Assembly: GCF_022288725.1 (NCBI RefSeq)
Contig: NZ_JAKNTA010000014.1
Coordinates: 124,001 to 188,000, forward strand
DNA: 64,000 bases
Origin: Kitasatospora sp. A2-31
Lineage (GTDB): Bacteria > Actinomycetota > Actinomycetes > Streptomycetales > Streptomycetaceae
Direction of reading: 5' to 3'
The notes under the pieces: model-generated
Told to the model about the DNA's origin: nothing
Seen by the model: only the letters and a program-made list of their open reading frames with translations
The model's database searches: none
Shown here: positions 62,933-64,000 of the stretch, one piece after another
Layout of the letters: each line of letters begins with the position of its first letter
How positions within the stretch are numbered: position 1 is the first letter of the stretch
Made by a program: the position numbers and the translations under genes

Positions 62933-64000
62933 AGGACGTCAACGTGCCCGCCCTGGCGGTGTTCGTGCTCTTCTTCCTGCTGGTCACGGTGATGGGCTTC
63001 CTGGCCTCGCGCTGGCGCAAGGCCGACGACGCCCTGCACCTGGACGAGTGGGGCCTCGGCGGCCGCAGCTTCGGGACCTGGGTCACCTGGTTCCTGCTCG
63101 GCGGCGACCTCTACACCGCGTACACCTTCGTGGCCGTCCCGGCGGCGGTCTACGCGACCGGCGCGGCGGGGTTCTTCGCCGTCCCGTACACGATCATCGC
63201 GTACCCGCTGGTCTTCCTCTTCCTGCCCCGGCTCTGGTCGGTCTCCCGGGTGCACGGGTACGTCACCCCGGCCGACTTCGTGCGCGGGCGGTACGGCTCC
63301 AAGCCGCTCGCGCTGGTGGTCGCGCTGACCGGCATCCTGGCCACCATGCCGTACATCGCGCTGCAGCTGGTCGGCATCCAGGCGGTGCTGGACGTGCTGG
63401 GCGTCGGCGGCGGCGAGAACGCCAACTGGTTCGTCAAGGACCTGCCGCTGTTCATCGCCTTCGGCGTGCTGGCCGCGTACACCTACTCCTCGGGGCTGCG
63501 GGCGCCGGCGCTGATCGCCTTCGTCAAGGACACCCTGATCTACATCGTGATCATCGTCGCGGTGATCTACATCCCGCTGCGGCTCGGCGGCTACGGCCAC
63601 ATCTTCGACGCGGTCGGCCAGAAGTTCAGCGCCCCCAAGGCGGCCGGCTCGCTCACCGTGCCGGAGAACAAGCAGTGGACGTACGCCACCCTGGCGCTGG
63701 GCTCGGCGATGGCGCTGTTCATGTACCCGCACTCGGTGACCGGGGTCCTGGCCTCGAAGTCCCGCAACACCGTGCGCCGCAACATGGCGATCATGCCGGC
63801 GTACTCGCTGATGCTCGGCCTGCTGGCGCTGCTCGGCTTCATGGCGGTCGCGGCCGGGATCGGCAAGGGCGACAAGAAGTTCAACGCCCAGCTCTCGGTG
63901 CCGCAGCTGTTCGAGGACATGTTCCCGGACTGGTTCACCGGCGTCGCGTTCGCGGCGATCGGGATCGGCGCCCTGGTGCCGGCGGCCATCATGTCGATCG
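62929..64000 (+). CDS. mctP: Sodium:solute symporter, MctP-type (3' end outside window)
   Basis: About 357 residues are visible. Multiple hydrophobic helices include SSS-family motifs (GGRSFGTWVTWFLLGGDLYT, ALQLVGIQAVLDVLG, MYPHSVTGVLASKSRNTVRR). It resembles MctP-like monocarboxylate permeases and probably takes up acetate, pyruvate or similar acids with sodium. The gene continues past position 64000. Confidence 0.88.
   Translation, partial: MKDVNVPALAVFVLFFLLVTVMGFLASRWRKADDALHLDEWGLGGRSFGTWVTWFLLGGDLYTAYTFVAVPAAVYATGAAGFFAVPYTIIAYPLVFLFLPRLWSVSRVHGYVTPADFVRGRYGSKPLALVVALTGILATMPYIALQLVGIQAVLDVLGVGGGENANWFVKDLPLFIAFGVLAAYTYSSGLRAPALIAFVKDTLIYIVIIVAVIYIPLRLGGYGHIFDAVGQKFSAPKAAGSLTVPENKQWTYATLALGSAMALFMYPHSVTGVLASKSRNTVRRNMAIMPAYSLMLGLLALLGFMAVAAGIGKGDKKFNAQLSVPQLFEDMFPDWFTGVAFAAIGIGALVPAAIMSI

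Overview
The window is very GC-rich, with short intergenic gaps, GTG/TTG starts and a gene content (WhiB-like protein, SigH-type stress sigma factor with its anti-sigma factor, nickel superoxide dismutase, DasR/DasABC, Kgd-type 2-oxoglutarate decarboxylase) that points to a Streptomycetaceae chromosome (Streptomyces or Kitasatospora). From about 19 kb to the right end, the order lon - rhomboid-like - response regulator/sensor kinase - kgd - malic enzyme - glutamate-type ABC transporter - sodX/sodN - anti-sigma/sigH - lipid kinase - wblE - PdtaS-like kinase - das cluster - dasR matches, from memory, the SCO5285 to SCO5231 part of the S. coelicolor core chromosome. I see no insertion sequence, prophage, CRISPR array, tRNA or rRNA.

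Region 1 (1-4.5 kb) is a divergent amino-acid uptake locus. Leftward lie a cysteine-type leader peptide missed by normal gene calling, a GNAT acetyltransferase and a lipoprotein running off the edge. Rightward lie a polar amino-acid permease and a translationally coupled FAD/NAD(P)-binding protein. The leader suggests control by cysteine and a role in sulfur-compound scavenging. Region 2 (4.5-19 kb) holds housekeeping and envelope genes: a soluble Ser/Thr kinase, an FdhF/YdeP-type molybdoenzyme, an NlpC/P60 hydrolase with a Pro-Thr-Gly repeat tail, a PHO-box-controlled phosphate transporter, an MDR exporter with paired operators, an ROK regulator, a GtrA protein and a secreted propeller-like protein.

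Region 3 (19-38 kb): lon with a HAIR (HspR) operator, a rhomboid-like protein, a two-component system, kgd, a receptor Ser/Thr kinase with a 59-aa conserved ORF behind it, a DUF4097/PadR operon with twin operators, an MDR-family oxidoreductase and malic enzyme. Region 4 (36.5-47 kb): one solo and one operon-borne amino-acid binding protein with permease and ATPase, a CGNR regulator, sodX/sodN, a cobalamin riboswitch in front of btuCDF, and small enzymes.

Region 5 (47-53.5 kb) is regulatory: a degenerate anti-sigma factor and SigH behind a SigB-type promoter, a lipid kinase, WblE, a PdtaS-like kinase, and then an intergenic region that carries a promoter overlapped by DasR-type operators and a likely small RNA (scr5239-like), followed by a 127-bp tandem repeat. 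Region 6 (53.4-62.3 kb) is the chito-oligosaccharide/GlcNAc locus: NagB2-type SIS deaminase, an extra sugar-binding lipoprotein with its own dre site, DasD, DasC, DasB, DasA, and divergently dasR, with two dre sites in the dasA-dasR gap. The last 1.4 kb starts a DUF3311 + MctP-type symporter operon with a CRP-like site in the promoter. The strongest systems-level observation is that DasR-type sites join the sugar transporter, the extra binding protein and the putative small RNA into one regulon within 9 kb.
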